Under the pieces are notes generated by a model. The model ran no database searches. It worked only from the letters and a program-made list of their open reading frames with translations, and had not been told where the DNA came from. The position numbers were made by a program, and so were the translations under genes. Of a stretch of DNA of 43,168 bases, positions 30,710-38,573 are shown in pieces; the first letter of the stretch is position 1, and each line of letters starts with the position of its first letter. Source of the DNA: a virus; IMG/VR virus record IMGVR_UViG_3300047320_000341, positions 1 to 43,168 of that record. One strand, given 5' to 3'.

Positions 30710-32185
30710 ATGACGGTCTTGCAAACAAGTCAGCTGGCAGCGGAAGTCCTGCAATCGCCATCGCCCAATCTGCGCACTTCGCAGCTGGTGGTCGAGGTGT
30801 TGCAACTGCCAAGCGGGAACGCGCGCGTGTCGCAGCTGGTGGTCGAGGTGCTGCGCGTGAACGCGGCCGCCGTCATCAACGACCGCGACCTGCTGCTCCA
30901 AGCGACAGTCCCGCGCTTCACCGCCGCGACTACGAACGCGTTGTTGTTGTCGGCGGCCACGCCGTTTTTCCACGTCAACTCCAGCGGCACGCCAAGCCCA
31001 AGCGCGATCACCGTAACGGCGACCCTGATGGGTGGACTATCTGGCACGGTGGCCTTTACCGCTGCGGGCGGCTCCACCATCACCACCAGCGGCAACACCG
31101 CCACCTTGACCTATGCTGCGCTGGGCGCGGCGAGCAGCGAGGTCATCAATGCGTCGATCGCCATGGACGGCACGACCTACACCGCATCGATCCTGCTGAC
31201 CAAGGTCGTTGACGGCAGTTCGGGCGCGGCTGGCGGCACTCAGCGTGTGTGCTACAGCGTCACAACGTTGTCCACGTTGGCATCGACGCCGGCCACGATC
31301 ACCACCAGCGGAAACACCAGCTTCCCGGCTAACGGCTCGTGGGGAACGGGCACGATCTGGACTGGTGCGCCGACGACTTCTCTGGCGGCCGGCGAATCGC
31401 TATACCGATCTGACGGTCAGTATGATCCGGTCGCGGGCAATACCGTTTGGACGCCGCCCTACCTGTCGTCGCTGAAAGTGGGTCAACTGTCGGCTATCGC
31501 GGTCGATGCCGGCAGTATCACGGCGGGCGATTTTTACGGCGTGACCATCCATGGTGGGCCGGGCTATCCCACCAACGCCTACAGCTTCCCCACCGGCTCG
31601 GTCAACGGCGGCTTCCACCTGAGCGCCGCGGGCCTGCTGCTCGGAAACTTCAACGCCGGCAAGTATTTTCAAGTTACTTCGGGCGGCGATATTTACGCGC
31701 CGGGGTTCGTCGTCGTGGCTGGCGCGGCGACGTTCTCCGGTGCGCTGTCGGCGGCCAGTGGCACCTTTGCGGGCACATTGACTGCCGCCGCCGTCAATGC
31801 GGTGAATACCATCAACATCGCCGGCAACGCCGTGACGGTGCCATACGCCGCGACCACGACAGGTACCACCTACGGCGCAGGCCTGACGAATTGGCTACTG
31901 GTCGCTACCGGCTCGATCACGCTAGCCCAAGCTGGCATGGTGTACGCCGCTTCGACCGGCCTGATCGCCTACGGCACCGGCTGGTGCCCTGCGCAATCGC
32001 GCCTCGACATCAACGGCGCCACGGTATCGGGCGGCGGCGGCGAGGAGGCGTGGGTGAACGCGGCCCATTCCGGCGGCCTGTCCTGCTCGGCCGGCACCAT
32101 CACCGTCAATCTGTATTTCTCCGCAACCGATTCCCGTGCACGAATCATCGACCCCACGCTTTTCATTCAGGGAGCCTACCGCTAA
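30710..32185 (+). CDS. Tail fibre / tip protein with N-terminal triple repeat, 491 aa
   Basis: Receptor-binding candidate. The N-terminus holds three near-identical units, TSQLAAEVLQ, TSQLVVEVLQ and VSQLVVEVLR, each spaced by about 17 residues. The middle is a Thr/Ser/Gly/Ala-rich beta region (FHVNSSGTPSPSAITVTATL), followed by a trimeric-fibre-like stretch (GSITAGDFYGVTIHG, GGFHLSAAGLLLGNFNAGKY, FSGALSAASGTFAGTLTAAA) that resembles the C-terminal part of gpJ-like tail fibres. It ends with a compact beta domain. TAA overlaps the next ATG. Confidence 0.75.
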   Translation: MTVLQTSQLAAEVLQSPSPNLRTSQLVVEVLQLPSGNARVSQLVVEVLRVNAAAVINDRDLLLQATVPRFTAATTNALLLSAATPFFHVNSSGTPSPSAITVTATLMGGLSGTVAFTAAGGSTITTSGNTATLTYAALGAASSEVINASIAMDGTTYTASILLTKVVDGSSGAAGGTQRVCYSVTTLSTLASTPATITTSGNTSFPANGSWGTGTIWTGAPTTSLAAGESLYRSDGQYDPVAGNTVWTPPYLSSLKVGQLSAIAVDAGSITAGDFYGVTIHGGPGYPTNAYSFPTGSVNGGFHLSAAGLLLGNFNAGKYFQVTSGGDIYAPGFVVVAGAATFSGALSAASGTFAGTLTAAAVNAVNTINIAGNAVTVPYAATTTGTTYGAGLTNWLLVATGSITLAQAGMVYAASTGLIAYGTGWCPAQSRLDINGATVSGGGGEEAWVNAAHSGGLSCSAGTITVNLYFSATDSRARIIDPTLFIQGAYR

Positions 32186-32727
32186 TGGCCAACTTTTACG
32201 TCACTGATGGCACCTATCTGATCTCGCACGGCTTCTGTGCCGACGGCATGGAGCAAGCGCAGGCCCGGCCCGGCCAGACAGTCGTCATCGGAGCGCCCCC
32301 CAACTTCGCGCGCGACGCGACACCGTATCCCGGCGCGCGCTGGCATGTGGAAAAAGAGGCATGGGAGGACACCCGCACGATCGAGGTGGCGCGCGAGCAA
32401 GCGTGGACGCGAATCAAGCTGGCGCGCGCCGCAGCCGAGGCGGCTGACTTCACATGGGACGGCTCGGCCTTCCAGTCGGACAAGGCGCGCATCAGCGGCG
32501 CGGTGCAAATGGCATTGCTGGCGCAGATAGCTAGCGCGCCGTTTTCGATCGACTGGACGCTCTCCGACAACGCCGTGCGCACGTTGAGCGCACAGGACAT
32601 GATCGCCGTCGGCGTGGCGCTAGGCCAGCACGTGGCGGGCGTGTTCGAAATCGGGCGCCAGCTGCGCGTGCAGATCGACGCCGCGGCGACTAATGCCGAT
32701 CTGGCCGCAATCGGGTGGCCGCAATGA
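32185..32727 (+). CDS. DUF4376-type tail fibre assembly protein, 180 aa
   Basis: Probable tail fibre chaperone or tip component. N-terminal beta domain (MANFYVTDGTYLISHGFCAD), then the DUF4376 region from residue 70: AWTRIKLARAAAEAADFTWD, SAFQSDKARISGAVQMALLA and TLSAQDMIAVGVALGQHVAG. Starts one base inside the previous stop (TAATG), and its TGA overlaps the next ATG, so all three are coupled. Confidence 0.85.
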   Translation: MANFYVTDGTYLISHGFCADGMEQAQARPGQTVVIGAPPNFARDATPYPGARWHVEKEAWEDTRTIEVAREQAWTRIKLARAAAEAADFTWDGSAFQSDKARISGAVQMALLAQIASAPFSIDWTLSDNAVRTLSAQDMIAVGVALGQHVAGVFEIGRQLRVQIDAAATNADLAAIGWPQ

Positions 32728-33014
32728 GCCGCTGGACGATGCTAGGCCTTTGGCTGCTGTGCCAGGTCGCGCACGTAATGTCGTCGCTGTGGATGCTAGC
32801 CGCCATCGCGACGCGCAGCGAGCGGGCGCGCGAGATCGCGCTGGCCTACGACCGTGTGGCCAATGTCACTATCGGCGGCCGAGGGGATCAGACCATTAGC
32901 CGGCGTGCCGCGCATGGCGCCCGGCTCGGCGTGCGCCACTGGTGCATCCTCTGCCGCCTGCTCGACCGGGTAGATCCAGGTCATTGCGAAAACGCCGACG
33001 TGACGGACACCTGA
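32724..33014 (+). CDS. Conserved phage membrane protein, 96 aa
   Basis: Start ATG 32724 overlaps the previous stop. One N-terminal membrane helix (MLGLWLLCQVAHVMSSLWML), then a polar region and the C-terminal pattern CILCRLLDRVDPGHC. I recall this combination (GDxxTISRRA ... CxLCRLLDxxDPGHC) in many betaproteobacterial siphophages, at the tail-to-lysis boundary, always as a hypothetical protein. The cysteine pairs could bind metal. Function unknown. Confidence 0.75.
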   Translation: MSRWTMLGLWLLCQVAHVMSSLWMLAAIATRSERAREIALAYDRVANVTIGGRGDQTISRRAAHGARLGVRHWCILCRLLDRVDPGHCENADVTDT

Positions 33015-33017
33015 CCT

Positions 33018-33848
33018 ATGGCAAACCTGCGAATCGTCTCCGACAATGCCCTGGCGCGCGCCGCCAGCTTCACCGCATCAAGCACGGCTGGCACGCTGGC
33101 CGCGTCGAACATGCTCCTCGATATCAAGAGCGCCGTGCATCGCGCCACCGGCACTTCTGTCACGTACACGGCCACATGGGCGGCGACCGAAACCGTGGCG
33201 TGCGTGGCGCTGCCGTTTTGCAATCTCAGCCCAACGGCCACTATGAGGGTGCGTATTTACTCGGACACCGCAGGCACCACGCTGGTGTACGACAGCACCG
33301 CGCTGCTGGCGTGCCCGGCCTCGGCTATCGTGCTGCGCGGCTGGACCGCGCTGGCCTCCGCATCGGCGTATGCCTACGGCGGCGGAGCCTATGCGCGCGC
33401 ATGGTTCGCCGCCATCGGCTGCCGCAAGCTGGTGGTCGATATTGTCGATACGTCGAGCCTGGCCGGCTATGTCGAGGCGAGCCGCATGGTTGTGGGCAAT
33501 TACTGGTCGCCCGCCTACAACGCAAACTACGGCGCAGGCCTGCTGCTCATGGACGCGAGCAAGCACGAGCGCAGCGACGCGGGCGACCTGTTGACCGACA
33601 TTGGCCCGCGCAGCAGCAAAATTAGCCTGGACCTCAGCTTCATGCCGCCAACTGATCGCGCAGCGATGGTGAAAATCCTACGTGAGAATGGCATGGCGAA
33701 TCCGGTATTTCTTAGCCTATTCCCCGAGTCTGCCGACTTGGAGCTGGAACGCGACAACACCGTGTACGCAAAGCTGTCGGCAATTTCCGCGATCCTGCTG
33801 ACACAGTTTAACGCGTACGCAATACCGATCGAATTCGAGGGAATTTGA
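33018..33848 (+). CDS. Tail-associated hypothetical protein, 276 aa
   Basis: Beta-rich protein beginning MANLRIVSDNALARAASFTA and including TYTATWAATETVACVALPFC, YDSTALLACPASAIVLRGW and CRKLVVDIVDTSSLAGYVEA. The layout resembles phage proteins with a discoidin/galactose-binding-like fold found at the distal tail. It is the last structural gene before the terminator at 33881 and the lysis cassette. Identity uncertain; carbohydrate binding is a guess from fold appearance. Confidence 0.7.
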   Translation: MANLRIVSDNALARAASFTASSTAGTLAASNMLLDIKSAVHRATGTSVTYTATWAATETVACVALPFCNLSPTATMRVRIYSDTAGTTLVYDSTALLACPASAIVLRGWTALASASAYAYGGGAYARAWFAAIGCRKLVVDIVDTSSLAGYVEASRMVVGNYWSPAYNANYGAGLLLMDASKHERSDAGDLLTDIGPRSSKISLDLSFMPPTDRAAMVKILRENGMANPVFLSLFPESADLELERDNTVYAKLSAISAILLTQFNAYAIPIEFEGI

Positions 33849-33880
33849 ATTTCTCCCGCGCCGCCGCGCACCCCACCCAA

Positions 33881-33900
33881 CCCGCTTCGGCGGGTTTTTT
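33881..33900 (+). terminator. Intrinsic terminator between tail and lysis modules
   Basis: CCCGC (33881-33885), TTCG tetraloop, GCGGG (33890-33894), six T. Compact UUCG-type terminator hairpin. Confidence 0.9.
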
Positions 33901-33915
33901 CATGCAAAGGCCAAC

Positions 33916-34263
33916 ATGACCGATCCTGTTACCACCACGACCGCCATCGTGGCGACCGCCCTCAAATCCGCTTTGACCTACCTTCCGGGCGCTGTCGGCG
34001 CGGCATTTTCGCTCAAGTTCTTGGGCGCCGACCTGACGCTGGGCCAGAAGGTAACGTCTTTCGCCGCTGGCTTGGCCTGCGCGGGCTATGTTGCTCCAGC
34101 CGCGGTCGAGTTCTGGCACATCCCGGGCGAACACGTGCCAGCGCTCCTCGAGTTTCTCGTTGGCCTTTTCGCGCTGGCCGTGGTGCGCGAGCTTTTCGTG
34201 GAGATTAATTCCGCCGACCTGATCGGTGCGCTCAAGCGCCGCTTTCTGGGAGGCGACAAATGA
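33916..34263 (+). CDS. Holin-like membrane protein, 115 aa
   Basis: Likely holin that opens the inner membrane at lysis time. Several hydrophobic segments: residues 20-40 (SALTYLPGAVGAAFSLKF), 45-65 (VTSFAAGLACAGYVAPAAVE) and 75-95 (PALLEFLVGLFALAVVRELF), with a short charged C-terminus. AAAGG precedes the ATG. Placed directly before the peptidase and spanin genes. Overlaps the next small gene by 4 bases. Confidence 0.8.
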   Translation: MTDPVTTTTAIVATALKSALTYLPGAVGAAFSLKFLGADLTLGQKVTSFAAGLACAGYVAPAAVEFWHIPGEHVPALLEFLVGLFALAVVRELFVEINSADLIGALKRRFLGGDK

Positions 34264-34400
34264 GCTACCACGTGATCTTCTCCGGCGCCGTGCTGGGCGC
34301 CTGCATGTGGGGCGTGCTGAACCCCAAGATCCGGACGCGCACCATGGGTACGCTGGCGCTGTCGCTGATTGGCCTGATGGCCTTTGTAAGTCTCCTATGA
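34260..34400 (+). CDS. Small membrane protein in lysis cassette, 46 aa
   Basis: ATG 34260 overlaps the holin stop, and its TGA overlaps the peptidase start (ATGA at 34397-34400). The sequence MSYHVIFSGAVLGACMWGVL and TMGTLALSLIGLMAFVSLL gives two membrane helices joined by a basic turn (NPKIRTR). Double coupling makes it a real gene. Could be a second holin, an antiholin or another lysis regulator. Confidence 0.75.
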   Translation: MSYHVIFSGAVLGACMWGVLNPKIRTRTMGTLALSLIGLMAFVSLL

Positions 34401-34837
34401 ACCTGTCCGAACACTTCACACTCGAAGAGCTGGTGGCATCGCAGTTGGCCGCGCGCCTCCGATTCGATAATCGGCCAGGCCCTGATGTGCTGGCCAACCT
34501 GCGGCGCGTGGCCGCCGTGCTGGAGCAGGTTCGCGCGCTGGTCGGCGGCCCGGTACTGGTGTCCAGCGGCTACCGGTCCCCGGTCGTGAATGCGGCGGTA
34601 GGCGGCGCCAAGGGCAGCGCGCACCTGCAGGGTCTGGCCGCCGACATCAACGTGCCCGGTTTGACGCCGCGCGCGCTGGCGAAGCTGATCCGCGACAGCG
34701 ACATCCAGTTCGATCAGCTGATCTGCGAAGGTGGGGCGTGGGTGCACATCGGACTGTCTGCCGGCGCGCCGCGGCGCGAGGTGCTGACGGCGACGTTCGC
34801 GCCAGGCGGCGTGGTGTACTCGCAGGGACTGGCATGA
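34397..34837 (+). CDS. M15-family peptidoglycan peptidase (endolysin), 146 aa
   Basis: Cleaves the peptide cross-links of the cell wall. M15_3-type motifs: NLSEHFTLEELVASQLAARL at the start, SSGYRSPVVNAAVGGAKGSA, SAHLQGLAADINVPG with the zinc ligands His and Asp, and the late WVHIGL with the third ligand His. No signal peptide, so it relies on the holin for access. Start overlaps the small membrane gene, and end overlaps the Rz gene. Confidence 0.95.
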   Translation: MNLSEHFTLEELVASQLAARLRFDNRPGPDVLANLRRVAAVLEQVRALVGGPVLVSSGYRSPVVNAAVGGAKGSAHLQGLAADINVPGLTPRALAKLIRDSDIQFDQLICEGGAWVHIGLSAGAPRREVLTATFAPGGVVYSQGLA

Positions 34838-35340
34838 GCGCGCTGACCAACTTTTTTGCGCCGTATCGGCTCGGCATCGAGATCGCCGTCATCGGTGCCT
34901 TGGTGGCAGGCCTGTCGTTTGGCGTACATGAATTCCTTGAGCATGAACGCGACATCGGCCGAGCCGAAATACAGGCCCGCTGGGATAAGCAGAAAGTCGA
35001 CGATGCCACCCTGAAGCTGCAGCGTGAAACCGAATTGAAAAACCAAGTCGCCGCAGCGGTGACGGAGGGGAAGAACCGTGAAGAAATTATCCGCACTCTC
35101 GCTGCTGGCAGCGGCAACGCTTCTAACAGCCTGCGCAACACCCTTGCCGCCATCAGCGGCGGCGTGCCCAGCGCTACCGTCGAGGCCCTCCGTCTCTCAA
35201 CCACCACCCTCGCAAGCGTACTCGGCGAGTGCCAAGATCGATATCGAGACTTGGCAGAAAAAGCTGACCGCCACACCAGCGACGTCAAAACCCTGATTCA
35301 GGCATGGCCAACGACACCGGCCGTGCCACCTACACCTTAA
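34834..35340 (+). CDS. Inner-membrane spanin (Rz-like), 168 aa
   Basis: Spanin subunit that fuses inner and outer membranes at the end of lysis. One N-terminal membrane helix (IEIAVIGALVAGLSFGVHEF) followed by a periplasmic coiled coil (ERDIGRAEIQARWDKQKVDD, LKLQRETELKNQVAAAVTEG) and a proline-rich end, as in the Rz / DUF2514 group. Start ATG 34834 overlaps the peptidase stop. It contains the Rz1 gene in another frame. Confidence 0.9.
   Translation: MSALTNFFAPYRLGIEIAVIGALVAGLSFGVHEFLEHERDIGRAEIQARWDKQKVDDATLKLQRETELKNQVAAAVTEGKNREEIIRTLAAGSGNASNSLRNTLAAISGGVPSATVEALRLSTTTLASVLGECQDRYRDLAEKADRHTSDVKTLIQAWPTTPAVPPTP
35078..35296 (+). CDS. Outer-membrane spanin lipoprotein (Rz1), nested in Rz, 72 aa
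   Basis: Embedded completely within the Rz reading frame, +1 shifted. GTG start at 35078 (MKKLSALSLLAAATLLTACA) behind GGGG. Lipobox LTAC with lipid-modified Cys19, then a proline-rich mature part (LPPSAAACPALPSRPSVSQP). This is the classical Rz1 arrangement; the lipoprotein sits in the outer membrane and pairs with the Rz C-terminus. Confidence 0.9.
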   Translation: MKKLSALSLLAAATLLTACATPLPPSAAACPALPSRPSVSQPPPSQAYSASAKIDIETWQKKLTATPATSKP

Positions 35341-35349
35341 TGGGGGTGG

Positions 35350-35371
35350 CGCGGCCTGCGACTGGGCCGCG
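35350..35371. other. GC-rich hairpin after the lysis genes
   Basis: CGCGGCC (35350-35356) pairs with GGCCGCG (35365-35371) around an 8-base loop. No T-tract. It lies between the rightward lysis genes and the leftward excisionase-like gene, so it may stabilise transcript ends. Confidence 0.4.
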
Positions 35372-35451
35372 TGGCCGGACGTACGCAGAAGGGCGCGCCG
35401 CACTATGAAGTGATGCACGCAGAGTGCCCTACAATCCCCCCATGCATGAGT

Positions 35452-35661
35452 TTATAAATTATCGCCTACGCCTTCCACCCAATCGTAATAGCTCTGCAGG
35501 TTCATCGTGATGTGCCCGTCCGGAGCCTTTCGGTAGTGCTTGCCTTGGAGCCAGACGCCATCCTGTATTTTGCGCTGCACGGCTTTGACCGTGTAGCCAG
35601 TCAGCGCGCAAAAGGCCGGGATCAACATCCATTCCACGCGAATCGTTAAATCGACCATCAT
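35452..35661 (-). CDS. Excisionase-like protein, 69 aa
   Basis: Putative directionality factor for prophage excision. The sequence contains MLIPAFCALTGYTVKAVQRK, IQDGVWLQGKHYRKAPDGHI and YYDWVEG, a pattern I know from many proteobacterial prophage excisionases of about 65-75 aa, with a winged-helix fold. AGGA lies 4-6 bases before the start pair ATGATG at 35661/35658. The leftward orientation shared with the integrase, 1.7 kb away, suits the role. Confidence 0.85.
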   Translation of the reverse strand: MMVDLTIRVEWMLIPAFCALTGYTVKAVQRKIQDGVWLQGKHYRKAPDGHITMNLQSYYDWVEGVGDNL

Positions 35662-35835
35662 TTATCCTGACCCAGCAGCGTGCCGGTCTTGTTGTCCGCG
35701 CACCACGCAGCGCTTCCGGAAGTGGCGCCGAAATCGTTGGAGATGCCGCATTGCTCCGCGCCGGCGTGCGCCGCCTTCGCAGCCTGGCGGTGGGGCTGTG
35801 CGCGTCCACGTACGTGTTTTCTTCAGTATAGCCAT
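35658..35835 (-). pseudogene. Possible frameshifted small gene
   Basis: Two frames compete. Frame 1 starts at ATG 35835 (MAILKKTRTWTRT), but has no ribosome binding site, and its translation is Arg-rich and does not look like a protein. Frame 2 has no start codon but ends in a protein-like AKAAHAGAEQCGISNDFGAT and SGSAAWCADNKTGTLLGQDK, with a TGA that overlaps the excisionase start by 4 bases. The simplest reading is a small gene with an early frameshift or a sequencing error. Otherwise I see nothing in this stretch. Confidence 0.35.
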
Positions 35836-35860
35836 GGCGCCGACAAATGCTTGTGAACTG

Positions 35861-36106
35861 CTACCCGCGAGCGCATCGCGATCGATGGCTATCAGATGGC
35901 ACATAACGTGCTGGAGTGCTCGGCCAAATATCATCCTGATTCCGCATGATCCCTGCGACCCGATCGACCGGCACAACGCCAATGTCGCTGAGAAACGCGG
36001 CCGCGAACGGAGCGCCGTGCATGCTCTCCAGTTCCGCCGCCACTGCAATGTATCGCTCAACCAACTCGGCCGGCATCTGCATGCCGGTTCTGTCCTGTTT
36101 GCCCAT
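35861..36106 (-). CDS. Hypothetical protein, 81 aa
   Basis: Function unknown. A strong GGAGG lies before the ATG at 36106. The N-terminal half is a clear amphipathic helical region (MQMPAELVERYIAVAAELES, GAPFAAAFLSDIGVVPVDRV), the C-terminal third polar and basic. Leftward, between SRAP and excisionase-like genes; the three may be read together from the LexA-controlled region. Confidence 0.65.
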   Translation of the reverse strand: MGKQDRTGMQMPAELVERYIAVAAELESMHGAPFAAAFLSDIGVVPVDRVAGIMRNQDDIWPSTPARYVPSDSHRSRCARG

Positions 36107-36155
36107 GGTGACCTCCTGGCGACACTATGGCAGTCCGGCGTGCTCGCCGATTGAT

Positions 36156-36827
36156 CTACGTCAAAGTTTGCTCGGCCAGGTGTGCCCCTTGATTCTTCAC
36201 GCTCCCCACCGCCTTGTCGACCATGTACCAGCCGAAGCTATCCGGCCCTAACGCCATCGACCGCGCCAGTTCGGCGGCCTGCTCGCCGGAGACTGCCGGG
36301 TCCATCCATGTCTCCGCGTCCGCCGCGGTGAAAACGACCGGCCGCCGGTCATGGATGTCGACCATGCCGCCCTGGGCGTCGGCTGTCACGATGGTGAAGC
36401 CATGCGAAGCCGCGTGCTCGGTCGGCTCGCCGAAGCAGGCGAGGGCGGCCATGTACAGCGGCCCGCTGTCGGCGCGGTGGATATGCCACGGCTGCTTCGA
36501 ACCCTTCTCGCCCGTCCATTCATACCAGCCGTTCGCCGGCACAATGCAGCGGCCGCGCTTCAATAATTGGCCCCAGTATCGGTTCGTGATCTTCTCCAGC
36601 CGCGCGTTGACCGCCACCGGCACCTTGCCCACGGCCCACGTGGCCTGATAGCCCCAGTGCAGGTCGTCCAGCAGCAGCGCGCCGCCCTCGACGTGCAGCA
36701 CCGGCCGGCGCATCGTCGGCGCCACGTTCCAGCACGGCTCGGCGCCGCTGCGGTTCACGAATTCGTCAACCCACCCGAAATCACTCAGCGCCCGCGATAT
36801 TTCGCTCTGATGGAATCGTCCGCACAT
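36156..36827 (-). CDS. SRAP-domain protein (YedK/HMCES family), 223 aa
   Basis: Forms a covalent crosslink with abasic sites in single-stranded DNA and protects them. Catalytic Cys2 follows the initiator Met (MCGRF); other family positions are visible: WNVAPT (33-38), NAR (74-76), W-Y-E-W with E103, and H159 in DIHDRRPV, where most members have HDRMPV. GGAGG precedes the ATG at 36827. A consensus LexA box lies about 55 bases upstream at 36881-36900, matching the known SOS link of this family. Part of the phage right end or an SOS moron. Confidence 0.95.
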   Translation of the reverse strand: MCGRFHQSEISRALSDFGWVDEFVNRSGAEPCWNVAPTMRRPVLHVEGGALLLDDLHWGYQATWAVGKVPVAVNARLEKITNRYWGQLLKRGRCIVPANGWYEWTGEKGSKQPWHIHRADSGPLYMAALACFGEPTEHAASHGFTIVTADAQGGMVDIHDRRPVVFTAADAETWMDPAVSGEQAAELARSMALGPDSFGWYMVDKAVGSVKNQGAHLAEQTLT

Positions 36828-36856
36828 ATCGCCTCCGCGAATTGTCTTCTTGATAC

Positions 36857-36900
36857 TTTACAATAAAACGTCAGCCGATATACTGTATGAATGTACAGTA
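36857..36900. promoter_or_regulatory. LexA (SOS) box and rightward promoter
   Basis: CTGT-N8-ACAG (36883-36898), inside TACTGTATGAATGTACAGTA at 36881-36900, matches the gamma/betaproteobacterial LexA consensus. TATACT (36879-36884) is a good -10 box overlapping it, and TTTACA (36857-36862) lies 16 bases upstream. It lies between the divergent SRAP gene and the 36916 gene and probably controls both. Confidence 0.8.
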
Positions 36901-36915
36901 TTTGTGAGAGATGTC

Positions 36916-37251
36916 GTGAGAGTTATTGTGACCCCTATGCGGCGGCGCGGAGTTGAGATCCCAAGGCGGATGCTACGGGATCGCAGTACGGCCATCTACA
37001 AGGGCACGCTGGTCATCATGGACGTGACGGACCAAGGGCTGCGGCGACCGGTCAAGCTGGCGCGTCTGCACGCCAAGATGCGCACCGCAGCCTTGGAGTT
37101 GGTCGAGCCACACATCATCTGGGCGAACGACGGGAAATTCGTGTTGGCCGGATTTGAGCGGGTGCGCAATGAGGCTGGTGACCTAGTCGACTTTGCCCAG
37201 TCCTGGCTTTGTGAGATCGACATGCGACCGGCCGAGGTGGCTCAAAATTAA
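36916..37251 (+). CDS. SOS-controlled hypothetical protein, 111 aa
   Basis: Function unknown. I start at GTG 36916, with GAGAG 5 bases upstream; ATG 36937 is an alternative. The N-terminus VRVIVTPMRRRGVEIPRRML is basic, and the rest mixes short helices and strands (KLARLHAKMRTAALELVEPH, IIWANDGKFVLAGFERVRNE). Divergent from SRAP and sharing the LexA box, so likely induced by DNA damage. Perhaps a companion of SRAP, but I do not recognise a family. Confidence 0.65.
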   Translation: MRVIVTPMRRRGVEIPRRMLRDRSTAIYKGTLVIMDVTDQGLRRPVKLARLHAKMRTAALELVEPHIIWANDGKFVLAGFERVRNEAGDLVDFAQSWLCEIDMRPAEVAQN

Positions 37252-37319
37252 GCCGGCGCGCGCGGAAGAGCGATGATCTCCGCGGACGAACCCTGCTGCC
37301 TGGTGGGCTTCACACACAG

Positions 37320-38573
37320 CTACGCTGCATCGCCAAGCAGCGGAACTACCTCAGCGCCGACACGCAGCTTGTCCAGATAATCGGCCCAGTTCTGCATCAT
37401 CTTTCGGCGCGCCGGCAGATGCGCGGTGCGGTTGTAGGCGCGCCCATTGGGGTCTTTGACGGCATGCGCAAGTTGGTGCTCTATCAGGTCTACTCGTTCC
37501 CCCAGCACTTCGTCAAGGATCGTGCGGGCCATCGCGCGGAAGCCGTGTGCCGTCATTGTCTCCTTATCGTAGCCCATGCCCCGGAGAGCAGCATTGATCG
37601 TGTTCTCGCTCATGCAGCGCTCGCCGGTACGTACACTTGGGAAAACATAGCGCCCATTGCCGGTCATCGAATGCACGGCCTGGAGCAGTTCGACAGCCTG
37701 CTTGGCCAGCGGAACGATGTGATCGTTCTTCATTTTCATTTTGGTGCCCGGGATGCGCCATTCGGCGGCATCGAGATCGACTTCCGCCCACTCCATCGAG
37801 CGGATCTCGCCTGGGCGCTGGAAGACCAGGGGAGACAATTTAAGCGCGGCCGTTGCATATGCGTGTCCACCATAAGCATGTATTGAACGCATCAAATCTC
37901 CGGCGCGCCGGGGATCAGTAATAGCGGCAAAATGAGCTGCGGGTATCGCCGATAACGCGCCACGTAAGTCAGTTGTCACATCGCGATCGGCGAAGCCTGA
38001 TGACACCGCGTATCGGAACACTCGGCCGCAGAGTTGCTTAATCTTGTGGGCGGACTCGATTGCACCGCGCGCTTCAATCTTTCGTAGCGCGGCAAGAACG
38101 TCGGGCGGCCGGATCGTCGATATGGGCATCGTTCCGATCTCCGGAAAAATGTTCTTCTCCAGCCAATCCGTGTTTTTTTCCTGCGTGCTTTCGGCTCGGT
38201 CGGCGGCTGTCTTGCTGAGCCATTCGCGAGCCAGCGCTTCAAAGGTATTCGCCGCATCGGCGGTCCGCGTAGCTTGTTCCTGGCGCCTGACCGAAGCCGG
38301 GTCAATCTCCTCGGCCAGAAGCTTGCGCGCGACCGCGCGACGTTCCCGGGCCTCCAAGAGCGAGATTTCCGGGTAGGGGCCAAACGTGAGCCGGTTGTTC
38401 TTCTTGCTACTCGGCTGCCGATAGGCCATCCGCCAGATTTTTGAACCGGTCGGCGACACCTCAAGGTACATTCCACCGCCATCGGCTAGTGTGTAGGTCT
38501 TCGGCGCGTCTTTGGGCTTGGGCTTGGCGTTGCGCACCTGGGTATCGGTGAGCGGGGTAGCTAGTTTGGGCAT
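37320..38573 (-). CDS. P4-type tyrosine integrase, 417 aa
   Basis: Site-specific recombinase inserting the prophage at a tRNA gene. Residues 1-95: arm-type DNA-binding domain (DUF4102; YTLADGGGMYLEVSPTGSKI, LTFGPYPEISLLEARERRA). Residues 105-200: core-binding domain. Catalytic residues visible: R253 in FQRPGEIR, a Lys in the KMKMK strand near 280, H343-x2-R346 in AHGFRAM, H370 and Y380 in RAYNRTAHL. GGAG lies 7 bases before the ATG. Its start overlaps the end of the 38561-39028 gene, so both are translated together. Confidence 0.95.
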   Translation of the reverse strand: MPKLATPLTDTQVRNAKPKPKDAPKTYTLADGGGMYLEVSPTGSKIWRMAYRQPSSKKNNRLTFGPYPEISLLEARERRAVARKLLAEEIDPASVRRQEQATRTADAANTFEALAREWLSKTAADRAESTQEKNTDWLEKNIFPEIGTMPISTIRPPDVLAALRKIEARGAIESAHKIKQLCGRVFRYAVSSGFADRDVTTDLRGALSAIPAAHFAAITDPRRAGDLMRSIHAYGGHAYATAALKLSPLVFQRPGEIRSMEWAEVDLDAAEWRIPGTKMKMKNDHIVPLAKQAVELLQAVHSMTGNGRYVFPSVRTGERCMSENTINAALRGMGYDKETMTAHGFRAMARTILDEVLGERVDLIEHQLAHAVKDPNGRAYNRTAHLPARRKMMQNWADYLDKLRVGAEVVPLLGDAA

